Positions 53,194-64,000 of a stretch of DNA of 64,000 bases are shown here, in pieces. Positions within the stretch are counted from its first letter, which is position 1. Each line of letters starts with the position of its first letter. The notes beneath the pieces were generated by a model. That model saw only the letters and a list, made by a program, of their open reading frames with translations. It was not told the DNA's origin and made no database searches. This DNA is from Adineta vaga (lineage: Eukaryota > Rotifera): positions 6,696,001 through 6,760,000 of the forward strand of contig CP075494.1 in NCBI GenBank assembly GCA_021613535.1. Direction: 5' to 3'. The translations under genes and the position numbers were made by a program.

Positions 53194-53414
53194 TTCTTTT
53201 GAAAACTGTGAATTAGAAACAATAGTTTAGTTTATATAGTGTTGCTCTATTTCAAAGCGATGTCGCAAGAAGCAAAAGAAAAAATTCACGATTGTGCAAG
53301 TACTGACAAATACGTTCGAAGATGTTGTTTTTCTTTCATTTACTTTTATTGTAGTTTCTACAATGAGTCATTCTGGTTGTTTCAATTCATTTGATTGACA
53401 GAAAAAAATCAAAA
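53194..53414. other. Short spacer, F-box to AAA gene
   Basis: 221 nt on the same strand. Contains ATTCACAG about 12 nt before the AAA ATPase ATG, a possible splice acceptor. Confidence 0.5.
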
Positions 53415-54966
53415 TCAAAAAGAACATGTCATATTTTGTAAATGCCATGATTGTGAATCTCGTCCAAGAGCACAATATTCACTATCAAGTCGCATAATAG
53501 TACCATTGAGTTGAAGAGAATTATTGCACTGTGATACGGCCTTTATATTCCATACATTTGATGAAAGAATATAATCTTGTCCTTGATTGGATTCTTCTCC
53601 ATCCGTACCTGATGGTATTAATGTGGCAGGAAGCGTTACACTGAATGAAACATGTTTATCTTCATTTAATACGATAAGATCGATCAGAAAGAGATCTTTG
53701 ATTGTTCCTTTGAAAATACCTGTTTTCCAATTGAATTTAGGTAATTCATTCAATTCAGGTCCTAATTCTTTGGCCATATCAGTTATGCGTATCATTTCAA
53801 TAACAGACGAAGGAGAATATCTTGATCGACAATTAAGAAATCGATGTCGTAAAAAAAGAGTTGTCATATTTCGAAAGCAGATAAAAACGGATACTTCCAT
53901 ATCATTTGGTTTTGGAAAATATCGTGGAATCAAACAATGGGATAACGATCGATTAGTTGTTACATGTGTTAAACGAAGACCAATAAAGAAAAGTTCTCGA
54001 AATGATAAATAGTTAATATTGAAGACTAGAAAAGCAAATGATTTGTCTTTTTCATAATAACCAATTAGAAGATCGTCTTCATTCGATAATCTTGATACAA
54101 GTATAGGTGATTTAAGATCTTTTGTTAATGAAATCGTTCTACTTTTAAATAGACTCCAATCGAATTTATATTCATGTAATAAGGATTGGATTCTTTGTGT
54201 ATGTTGAAATGGTTTTTCTGTAACATTCGCTAATTGTTCATTTCCTTGAGGTAAACGAATACGATTTGGACGTGTATTTATTTTAATTGAAACAACTGCA
54301 AACAGTCGAAGATAATGTACACGAGTTAACATTTCTGGCATGGTTATTTCAAACCAACGAATTGACATACTAATATCGAAAAATTTCATTGTTTCATATT
54401 TTTGTGACCAAATAATATTATGTTTATCATCACAAAATGCAAGTAGAAATTGAAATCGATCGGAATATTTCGTAAATATTTTTTCATAATCAGGTATACC
54501 TGTATAAGATTTATATGTATCAACTTTAACAGGAAATAGGGTTTGTAATTGAGTTTTAATTTGTTCATTTAAATATGTCTGAATCCGTTGTTTACTTGTT
54601 GTGTTGGAGGATGCAGTTTGATCAAGACCATAGGAATGAACTAATGAACGCCAAAGACTTTCATCTTGAGAAACGGCATGCCTGAAGAATAGAAGAAGTT
54701 AAACAACGAACTTAAAATAAGTTTCTTGCTTTTAAAGAAAACTATGTTTACCATCGACGGGAGACAATGCCAACATTGAGAAGATCAATTGGTGATAGAT
54801 AACGAAAAATAGAAAGGAGTAAATCATCAGGAAACTCATTAATCTCAATTTTTTTTTGAACTATATAACGTGGTTTTGTCGCATTTGGTAAAGGAAATAC
54901 CGTTGTCTTTTTACTTAGAGATTGATTCGAAGATGTAGTACGCCGAATTGGTTTCACATTCGACAT
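53415..54966 (-). CDS. F-box protein
   Basis: Substrate receptor of an SCF ubiquitin ligase. ATG at 54966 (MSNVKPIRRTTSSNQS); the start 12 nt upstream is GTG and is not used. Residues about 40-70 form the F-box, INEFPDDLLLSIFRYLSPID and LLNVGIVSRRW, which should bind Skp1. A short intron precedes the rest: HAVSQDESLWRSLVHSYGLD, then a long region (SIRWFEITMPEMLTRVHYLR, FLVFNINYLSFRELFFIGLR, CLIPRYFPKPNDMEVSVFIC, RLDSEYCALGRDSQSWHLQN) with no repeat domain I can name. The conserved F-box-WD40/LRR families can be excluded since no WD or LRR motif is seen; FBXO15-like is possible but not shown. About 500 residues. Confidence 0.78.
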
Positions 54967-55485
54967 TGTTTTTCTCACGCAAGTAAATATTACTTTATAA
55001 CTTTATTCTTAGTCTTCCATTCATTCAACACTACTTCATTTTTCAGGGTTACTCGTTGGCAACCACTTCTCTTCATACATATTCCGTACAGATGGCATCA
55101 GTCGACGATCAAGCAAGGTCAGACATGCACACGACCATCAAAACAGGGTGTATTCTTTTCATATACGAACCAGACATTCGAACCAACATCACTCCTAGAT
55201 CATACGTTTTCCCTAACGCTCACCTCACGATCACCTCATTCTCTTTCTATATATATATACACACCATGGATATCAGATTTTCATATAGAACAATCGAAAT
55301 GTGTTCTCTTACTCCTTAGATAAAAAACAGTAAGTACATATGAATCATATTATTCTTTAAAACAGGTCTTTGTTCATTTTCAATGGAATTTTTTTTAAAT
55401 TAGTAATGTTTTCTTCGATCAAAAATCATCGATTGTCGATAAAATTATTCTTTCGTTTAAAATTAATTCTAGATAATCTATTAGT
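54967..55485. other. Divergent promoter region, F-box (-) and ACLY (+)
   Basis: About 520 nt. The frames here overlap each other on one strand (54922-55323, 55056-55319) and look like chance. ATTCTAG about 12 nt before the ACLY ATG may be a splice acceptor. Confidence 0.55.
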
Positions 55486-58400
55486 ATGTCAACTAAAGCA
55501 ATATACGAAGCAACTGGCAAAAAACTGTTGAATAAATATCTTGGTTCAACAGCTACCGAATGTCGATGTGTGAGCATTGATGCTGAAACAGATTGGAATG
55601 AAGTCGTTGCGAATAATACCTGGTTGAAATCAGAAGTATGCAAATATTTAACATTGAAAAGCAATACTTAAGATAAGACTATATTCTTTCTAGCGATTGG
55701 TTGCAAAACCCGATCAATTGATTAAACGTCGTGGTAAACTTGGTTTAATCAAAGCAAACGTCGATCTTCAAGGTGCACAAGATTTTATCAAAGCAAATCT
55801 TGATAAAGAAATCTCTGTAAGTTTGTTCGTTCTGAATGACGAAATAGAAAAAAGTTTATATTCTTACATTTAGATTGGACATACAACAGGAAAATTGAAA
55901 CATTTTATTATTGAACCATATTTAAGTCATGAAAATGTCGATGAAATGTATATATGTATTTATTCCAATCGTGATGGTGAAGTTATACTTTTTCATCATG
56001 AAGGTGGTATTGATATTGGCGATGTTGATTCTAAAGCATTACAATATTCGATTCTCATTAATGATCCATTCGATGTTAAAAGCATGGAAAGTACTCTGTT
56101 AAAAAATGTAACAGATGATCGTCGAACGTAAGTTTGAAAAATTCATATTTTTATGTATTCTTCGATTCAATTTTTGACATTTCAGACTTCTTTCGACATT
56201 TATAACAAAATTATATGAAGTTTATATGGATTTACAATTTACTTATTTAGAAATCAATCCATTAGTAGTTACATCAAAATCCATTCATATATTAGATTTA
56301 GCTAGTCGACTTGATCAAACAGCGGAATATTTATGTGCTTCAAAATGGGGAAAGATCGAATTTCCACCACCATTCGGTCGAGATGCATATTCTGAAGTAG
56401 GTGAAGTTTTCTGGTATTTTCTCGGATAAAGATTCAATTTTAGGAAGCTTATATTGCTGAACTTGATGCAAAATCAGGTGCATCATTGAAATTAACTGTT
56501 CTTAATCCAAAAGGTCGTGTATGGACTATGGTTGCTGGTGGTGGTGCATCTGTTATTTACAGGTAAATTAATCATGGATTCTTTTCAAGGTTAACACTTC
56601 TTTTTTGTTTGAAGTGATACGATCTGTGATCTTGGTTTCTCTGCTGAATTAGCTAATTATGGTGAATATTCTGGCGCACCCAGTGAACAACAAACGTATG
56701 AATATGCAAAAACAATCTTATCATTGATGACAAAAGAAAAGAATGCAGAGGGAAAGATACTTATTATTGGTGGTGGTATTGCTAATTTTACTAATGTAGC
56801 AGCAACCTTTAAAGTTTGTATATAAAAAAAACCGTCATTTTCGAAGTAATTGATAACACTGATCTTTTAGGGTATTGTCAAAGCATTACAAGAATATCGT
56901 GAACGTTTAATTGAATATAAAATATCCATTTTTGTACGACGAGCTGGACCAAATTATCAAGAAGGATTACGTATTATGCGTGAAGTCGGTGCATCATTAG
57001 GTGTACCTATTTATGTCTTCGGACCTGAAACACACATGACAGCAATTGTTGGAATGGCACTTGGTAAGCAATAATTTCGACCAAATGTATTCATTATGAT
57101 TGTATAATTGTAATTCATTTAGGAAAACGGCCAATCGTTCCACCTGAACAAGCTGAATTAACAACAGCAAATTTCTTGCTTTCAACTAGTGTGCATGTAA
57201 GTATATAGATAAACAAGTTGAATTTATTATCCAATTTTTGATTAGCAACCAAAACTAAATGTTATTGAACAACGTAACAACGATTCAAACTCAACTACTT
57301 TTAATGAACGTCAGTCAACCATGGTATATATTTCATTGTAAAATTGTATTTTGATTATCTGTTCTATTCTAGCAAAATGGAGAGAATCATGTTAATGGAG
57401 TTGATTCAACATCTGTTCATAAATTATCAAATAGTGTAGAGACAAATTTAAATCGACCACTGTTTACTAATACAACGAGAGCAATTGTATGGGGCATGCA
57501 AACAAAAGTAAATTATTAATATAGAAAACATTCGATTATTAGTCTTTCTTATTCCTTAGGCAGTACAAGGCATGCTCGATTTTGATCATGTATGTCGTCG
57601 GACACAACCATCCGTTGTTGCATTGATTTATCCATTTACCGGTGATCATCAACAGAAATTCTATTGGGGTCATGAAGAAATTCTTATTCCATGTTATAAA
57701 AATATGGCAGATTGTATGAAACGACATTCTGATGCTGATGTACTTATTAATTTTGCATCATTACGGTCAGCTTATGAGAGTACTATTGAAACAATGAAAT
57801 ATCCACAAGTAAATCAAGATAGGAAAATAGTTTTCGATGTAATTATTAAATTTCTTGTAGATTCGTTCAATTGCAATTATTGCTGAAGGTATTCCAGAAC
57901 AATATACACGACGTATGATAAGATTAGCAAATGAAAAAGGTGTTTATTTGATTGGACCGGCAACTGTATGTAAATTTTCTGAGAGTATTCATTCTTTATT
58001 TAAACTTCATTGTACATCATATAGGTTGGTGGTTTGAAAGCTGGTTGCTTTAAAATTGGTCATACTGGTGGTATGCTTGACAATATTCTTATGTCGAAAC
58101 TCTATCGACCTGGAAGGTACAGAACGATATTTATCAATGGCAATATGACGAAAAATAATTCTATATTATTTTAGTGTTGCCTATGTTTCTCGATCAGGTG
58201 GCATGTCGAATGAATTGAATAACATCATTTCTCGTAATTCAGATGGTGTCTATGAAGGTATTGCAATAGGTGGAGATCGGTATGTAAATATTCTTAATCG
58301 AATATTAATTCATATTCAAACAAGTAAATGATTTATTTCAGTTATCCAGGTACAACATTTACTGATCACATCTTTCGCTATGAAAAAGATCCTGAAGCTA

Positions 58401-59947
58401 AAGTGATCGTACTTCTTGGCGAGGTTAGATTTTTCTTTTATAGCGTAATCTTTAATCTATAAAAAGTTTTATGATAGGTTGGTGGTGTTGAAGAATATTA
58501 TATATGTGATGCGTTAAAATCGAAACGAATAACTAAACCATTGATAGCTTGGTGTATTGGTACATGTGCATCGATGTTTACTTCAGAAGTTCAATTCGGT
58601 CATGCTGGTTCACATGCTGATAATGATCGCGAAACAGCAGTAGCAAAAAATAAAGCATTGAAAACAGCTGGAGCTTATGTACCAACTAGTTTCGATGAAC
58701 TAGGAGATTTAATTCAGTAAGAGAAAATAAAGATTCTTTCATTTGAAACTTATGATACTATTATAGTTCGGTATTTATCAATCTGGTACAAGCAGGACAA
58801 TTGACTCCAAAACCTGATCTCTTACCACCATCCGTACCAATGGATTATGATTGGGCTCGAGTATGCTAGAAGATGATAGTTCGTTTCATGATATCAATAA
58901 TTCTTTCTAGGAACTTGGTTTAATACGTAAACCTGCAAGTTTTATGACAAGTATTGTTGATGATCGTGGTCAAGAAGTATTATATGCTGGTATGCCAATT
59001 ACTGATGTTATTAAAGAAGATATGGGAATTGGAGGTGTACTCAGTTTACTTTGGTTTCGAAAACGGTTTGTTTGAATTGAAAATTTTTTGAAAAAGTGAA
59101 ACAAATGAATTCTTTTAGTTTACCAAAATATGCTACAAAATTCTTGGAAATGATTCTCATGGTGACAGCTGATCATGGACCAGCTGTTAGTGGTGCACAT
59201 AATACAATTGTCTGTGCACGTGCTGGAAAAGATTTAGTTTCATGTTTAGCTTCAGGATTATTAACCATTGTAAGGAAAAGATGAATAAAAAAACGAATGA
59301 TGTATTGGAACCTTGATGATTTCATCTATTTAGGGTGATCGATTTGGTGGTGCGCTTGATGATGCTGCAAGACAATTCAGTTCTGCATATGATACTGGTT
59401 TACATCCGGCTGATTTTGTGAATAAAATGCGTAAGGAAGGAAAATTGATCATGGGTATTGGACATCGAGTTAAATCGGTAGGAGAAACGAAAAACAAAAC
59501 TTCTTTAATATCTTTCATCATTTTTCCAGTTAAATAATCCAGATATGCGTGTTGTTCTTCTCGAAAAATATGTTAAAGAACATTTTCCCACATCGCCATT
59601 ACTTGATTATGCATTAGAAGTTGAAAAAATAACTGTCAGCAAGGTAATCATTTCACATTAGAATAATATTTGTTATTGAATTTGTCTTGTTCATATAGAA
59701 ACCAAACTTAATTCTAAATGTCGATGGTTGTATTGGTGTAGCAATGGTTGATTTATTACGTCATTGTGGTTGTTTTACTCTTGAAGAAGCAAGTGAATTC
59801 ATTGAAAATGGTGCATTAAATGGTCTCTTTGTTCTTGGAAGAAGTCTCGGTTTTATCGGTCATTTTCTTGATCAAAAACGTCTTCGACAAGGTCTCTATC
59901 GTCATCCATGGGATGATATTTCATATATTTTACCAGAAGCAATGTAG
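55486..59947 (+). CDS. ACLY: ATP-citrate lyase
   Basis: Cytosolic enzyme making acetyl-CoA and oxaloacetate from citrate, ATP and CoA. About twenty exons, about 1,090 residues. Order: ATP-grasp part ([46 protein letters not shown]), citrate-binding ([55 protein letters not shown]), a low-complexity Asn/Ser/Thr linker ([15 protein letters not shown]), CoA-ligase part ([55 protein letters not shown]) and the phospho-His motif [10 protein letters not shown], then the citrate-synthase-like domain ([55 protein letters not shown]). Complete. Confidence 0.97.
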
Positions 59948-60160
59948 AACAGAACAATAGATATACACATTCCTGTGTGTTTCTAGCAATATTTTATTTT
60001 ACAGCATTTTAACATAGATATTATTGTATTTCCGACAGTGGCTTTTCTTTTTTTTGTTTTTAAACAGAAACAATATAAAAAAAACAGAGTAAAATGACGT
60101 GAATTTTAGACAGAAAAAAAACAAATTGGACGGATAATTATTGAACTATCAGACATATTA

Positions 60161-62108
60161 TCATTTGGAATTATCGGATTGTTCATTTTTGGCCATTTCT
60201 ATCAACATTTCACATATCGGTTTATGTTTCGACCAATGTTTCACTTGACATTCTCTGAAACAATACAACAAAGTCAATTAACTCAAGCATCTATCCAACT
60301 AGATCTAACATACCGTCGACAATACCATTCACGTTGACATCTTGAACAACGTTTAGTCGCTTGCTCACCACACATGGCACATTTGGGTGCTTCGTTAATA
60401 AATGTTTCGAGTATATCAAAATTCATTGTATTTGCCCATCTAATGCAAATGAATATCAGCTATTTTCTTATGCTTAAAAAACAAACAACTAAAGTATATA
60501 TTTACCGTGCTGCTTGTTGTTGTGCTTCAGCTTTTGTAGGATTTAAAATTGTTTTTGCCTGTTTTTCAGCAACATCACGCCATTGATTTTTATATTTTCG
60601 TATAATTCGATCGTATAATTCCGCAACCTAAATCAATCGAATATCATTTCGAGATAATCAGTACAGATTGTTTACGATGCTTACTTGTTCTAAAACAAGT
60701 TGTTTTTTTACTGCTGGTGGTTCCATAAAACTCAATTGTTCGAGAAAACGTTGTAATTGAATAAGATGAGGCATTTGATCAAGAACAATTTCATTCAGAT
60801 GAGCTCGTAATTTCGTAACACGATTTTTATTATAATCTGTATATTCATATTTTTGTAAGCAATGTGGACTAAGTAATAATTGATAAAGTGCAAGCCAAAC
60901 TTGTCCTTCAATTTTTGGCATTAAATGTCGATCTTCCAGAGAGATTGTTTGCCATTTACCTTCGACATGTCGCATGAATGTTCCTAAAAAATGAATAATT
61001 AAAAAAAAACGAATTCAATGGTGAAATTTCGTACCATCATTGAGTATTTTTTCCCATGGTTTCATTTCAATAAAATCAACAAGTAGTAAAATAAAATCAA
61101 AATTATCAAGTAAACGTGTTGTTACACTAATGGGTAATCTAACAAAAAAAACAAAACGAAAAGTCAATATAACTATTGAAAGATGAATATATCAAATTCA
61201 AACATACTTGGATAAAGAATCAGTAATATATCGAACAATACTTAACATTTTCATTCCCATATCAAATCGAAGAGTTTCTTCTTGCATCAAAAGTTCCTAC
61301 AAAAAAATCATTGAACTTGAAAAATATAATTTCATCAATTTGAAATTGTTTACTTTGATATTTTCAGAATACTCTTTCGTTGAATTCTCACTTTGATTGG
61401 ATTGTTTTTGTCGAGATCGTTGTTCTCTAAATGATCGAATCTTCTATGACTAAAAGTCAAGATCATCAATAAGTCTTTACTCATGTTTTATTTTACGAAT
61501 CAGTTCAGTCAATAATCGATAACTATAATCAACTAGATCAAGCATTTGATCATCAAATGCCGTACAAACATCTTCATGATACATCAATGTTTCTAATAAA
61601 TTCACGATCGATGCTTCATGATAAAACTAGAAAAGTAAAACAATGCAGAAAATAATGTTACATTTTAGTATTTACATACGATTATGTAAATAGAAAAGGT
61701 AACACGTGGTTCAAATTTGATTGCAATTAACTCCCGAAAGATTTTCTCTCGCCAAATTTCCGTTGTAATCAATTGAGAAACAAGAATTGGAAGCTAAGAA
61801 TACATTCATTTATTTGTTTCATAATTTCTTCAATTTCATTACTTACTTTATCATTACTAACTATTGATTCTCGAACATATTCATGAATATTTCGACTTGC
61901 TTCAAGAATGGCTTGCATATTTAATTTACCAATATATTCATGTTGTGTTTGCCATCTAGAGAAATACATGTGAGAGAGAGAGAAAGAGATTTGAAGAAAG
62001 TCTTTCTATATACCTTGCTTTTCCAATATCTTCAAGTTCGAAAGATTCTAATGCTTCGACAAATGCATCAACTTCTGTTGAAAGTAAAACAATTTGATCA
62101 TCACTCAT
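60161..62108 (-). CDS. ZMYND10: ZMYND10, dynein-arm assembly factor
   Basis: Cytoplasmic factor for assembling axonemal dynein arms in motile cilia. ATG at 62108: [20 protein letters not shown]. Conserved blocks: [20 protein letters not shown], then TM-free helical region, [80 protein letters not shown]. The C-terminal MYND zinc finger is [20 protein letters not shown] and [20 protein letters not shown]. Length close to the human protein (about 440). It follows the phosphatase gene on the same strand after 122 nt, with an acceptor directly touching the ATG. Confidence 0.95.
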
Positions 62109-62230
62109 CTAGAATATGTATTTATAAGCAGGAACAGAAAAGAAATAACATAAAAATATTTTATGTTTAGCACCGAACATTTTTGCACATGATACAAAGC
62201 TAAAAGAGTATAAATGTAAAGATTCTATTT
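62109..62230 (-). promoter_or_regulatory. Intercistronic region DUSP-ZMYND10 with acceptor
   Basis: 122 nt. ACATATTCTAG abuts the ZMYND10 ATG (AG at 62110-62109), leaving no 5' UTR before splicing, as for other candidate trans-spliced genes here. Confidence 0.55.
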
Positions 62231-62973
62231 TCATATAGATGAAATGGGATTTTGTTTATCATCTTGATTTTTTGTTTCATCAATTTCTTTTGTTTGACGT
62301 AGTTCTTTTTCATAGCGAATTAATTGAAGTAAAAAAGATAAATTTGGGGCAGCTATACGACGTCGTTCCAATAAATAATCATATGCTTTATACAATGAAT
62401 CATGGTGATATCTATACATATAAATAAAATCAAAAATCTATTGAAATGGAAAATTAACACACTCTCTTACTTCATTAAATATGCGAGAATGATCGATGAT
62501 GATCGAGATATACCCATTTGACAATGAACTAAGACTTTTTCATTTTTTTGTTTACAATTATATAAAAATTCATTTGTACGATCGAAATGTTTTTTAATAT
62601 CAGCTTGTAAGTCATCATATAGATTTATCCATAGAACATTAAATTTCTCGACAATGATTTGATCTAATGCACAATCACATATATTAATAATATGTTGAAT
62701 ACCAAGTTGATTTAATAGACCAATATTTGATGCATGACCTAAATCACCATGATAGAGAAAATTGTCAATTACAACTGAAGGAAAACCAAGAGAACTTCGA
62801 CCAATTTCTTTTGTTTGATTTTTTTTAATTCGAAGATCTAACATAGATTTGAGATAAGCTAGTTCTTCATCCGTTGCTTTCGGAGATTTTCGTAGATAAT
62901 CTTCCATGAAATTCAGAGCTGAACCTAAGATCCATGTTTGTGATTGTTGACTATTAGGTAAAGTACTTGCCAT
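62231..62973 (-). CDS. Dual-specificity protein phosphatase
   Basis: Two exons (62973 to about 62469, then about 62413 to 62231; intron near 55 nt); about 227 residues. N-terminal 65 residues hydrophilic (MASTLPNSQQSQTWILGSAL). The catalytic domain begins near SVVIDNFLYHGDLGHASNIG; signature VLVHCQMGISRSSSIILAYL gives the active-site Cys and Arg (HCxxGxxRS). The general-acid Asp lies in the loop YDDLQADIKKHF. It is a Cys-based phosphatase of Tyr/Thr/Ser residues; the specific class cannot be chosen, and no MAPK-docking domain is present. Bdelloids carry many single-domain DUSPs, so it may be a member of a lineage expansion (inference). Confidence 0.88.
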
Positions 62974-63851
62974 TGGTTGAGATTTATTTTTCGACTTGAT
63001 AGAACCCGTTTTGATAATTTTATGTGCTATTACGATCTAAAAAATGAATGTAGATATTTAAATATTCGATAGATTAGACAGATCTCTGGTTTTAGTTTTA
63101 TAATCCATACAATCGTTGTGTACAGAAGATTTAATGTATGTTAATTCTAAGCAAAAAAACAAATATAATCATCAATTATTATCGATATTCTTCTTGACAA
63201 CGACAGAATGAAGTAGAGACGTATATATGTAACGTAGTAATAGAACCAATTAATGAACAGGAATTCTCCAGATGTCATAAGTAGTCGTTCGATGTATATT
63301 TTTACAAACTCATACAGCAATACAGCTACACATAGTTCTTATCAGATATAATATTCGAAAAATGACAATCAAGTTAAAGGAAATGAAATAACATCGATTT
63401 TACCTTCGAACATTCACATAAACCAATAAGAATAATTTATGTGACAGTTTTTCATCAGTCTTTGATTTGATGGCTACAATTTTCCTCTGTCTGGGGGTTT
63501 TTCATTTCAGTTTCTATGTACGTTCCTTATATTTCTTTTGTCTGAGCACATTTCACCGTACAGAGTCAAAGTTTAAAACACGTTCGTAACAAGTGAGTCG
63601 GCTTATGATTTATAATTTTACACAACAAAAAACCACGTTCAACAAACTATTTATTAACAGTTATCTATATTCAAAGTGATGTTGAAGAGTAATCTAGACC
63701 ACAAGACATTTCTTAATTAACTTTGTTCATTTCATGTTTGAAGATATAAACTTCACGAAATTTACAACAGATAGATTGTACACAGTGAAGATCGTTGTGT
63801 ATCAGATATAGAAATTAGAACTATCGATGATTCGTTGTAGTCAAGTATCAC
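62974..63851. other. Spacer between phosphatase (-) and the partial gene (+)
   Basis: About 880 nt, AT-rich; should hold two divergent promoters. No gene or RNA recognised. Confidence 0.55.
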
Positions 63852-64000
63852 ATGGCGGGAAACGCTAAGGATTTAACAACAGTTTCATTAGAGTCGTCTT
63901 TCGATCGATTAAAAGTTGTATATAGTGAAGAGAGTATCCATAAGTGTGATGAGCTACCTGCAGCTTCAATTAATGTCACAAACTCCAATTTCTTTATGAA
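63852..64000 (+). CDS. Partial gene, 5' end only, unknown
   Basis: ATG at 63852 opens a frame without stops to the window end (49 codons plus two bases): MAGNAKDLTTVSLESSFDRL, KVVYSEESIHKCDELPAASI and NVTNSNFFM. No domain can be seen in so short a piece. Its good codon character and the position downstream of an AT-rich promoter-like region make it a probable true start, but the product is unknown. Confidence 0.45.
   Translation, partial: MAGNAKDLTTVSLESSFDRLKVVYSEESIHKCDELPAASINVTNSNFFM

Noticed and set aside
53587-54012. 141-codon plus-strand frame
   Set aside because: Exact antisense of the F-box protein's coding exon.
54966-54978. GTG start 12 nt upstream for the F-box gene
   Set aside because: GTG is not a normal nuclear start; ATG at 54966 is used in the model.

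Overview
The window looks like nuclear DNA of a small-genome animal, most likely a bdelloid rotifer (inference). All recognisable genes are metazoan, non-coding DNA is very AT-rich, and most introns are about 50-65 nt with GT..AG ends. Two neighbouring genes encode secreted LEA-like proteins, a feature known from desiccation-tolerant bdelloids. Several genes have a pyrimidine-rich ..TTTTAG placed 0-6 nt before the ATG, as expected for spliced-leader trans-splicing, which is known in rotifers. Intron joins were worked out by hand from GT..AG boundaries, reading frame and family similarity; exon coordinates should be taken as models.

Layout. 0.6-2 kb: Rac-type GTPase and CKS1 (+). 2.8-3 kb: small one-pass membrane protein. 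3-7.5 kb: gene-poor. 7.5-9.1 kb: rhodopsin-class peptide GPCR (+). 9.4-15.7 kb: two SPTLC2 paralogues in head-to-head orientation. 16-22 kb (-): a secreted Cys-containing protein, a signal-peptide/FN3-like/poly-Thr/TM protein, and a GOLM1/CASC4-like Golgi coiled-coil protein. 22.9-24.5 kb (-): a short ZEB/zfh-1 zinc-finger factor with a PLDLS motif and no visible homeodomain, followed by 2.8 kb of non-coding DNA. 27.3-28.3 kb (-): Derlin. 29.2-36.3 kb (-): clathrin heavy chain. 36.9-41.8 kb (+): two LEA-like genes and ERp29, all secretory and all ending in -DL. 42.1-43.4 kb (+): tafazzin. 43.7-48.7 kb (-): ABM-domain protein, POP1, U2A'. 48.9-51.7 kb (+): mL40, a CENPV/GFA protein and STPG1, packed like an operon. 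51.9-55 kb (-): an AAA ATPase of bacterial type and an F-box protein. 55.5-59.9 kb (+): ATP-citrate lyase. 60.2-63 kb (-): ZMYND10 and a dual-specificity phosphatase. A gene begins at 63852 and runs off the window.

The most interesting signals are: (1) candidate spliced-leader operons, best seen where only 21 nt separate the CENPV-like stop from the STPG1 start; (2) two signal-peptide LEA-like genes next to the ER chaperone ERp29, with shared acidic-Leu C-termini; (3) a ZEB factor reduced to its zinc-finger clusters and CtBP motif; (4) divergent SPTLC2 duplicates; (5) an AAA ATPase resembling Bacteroidetes proteins, with introns, one of them inside Walker A; and (6) imperfect hairpins in unusually long introns of clathrin and other genes.
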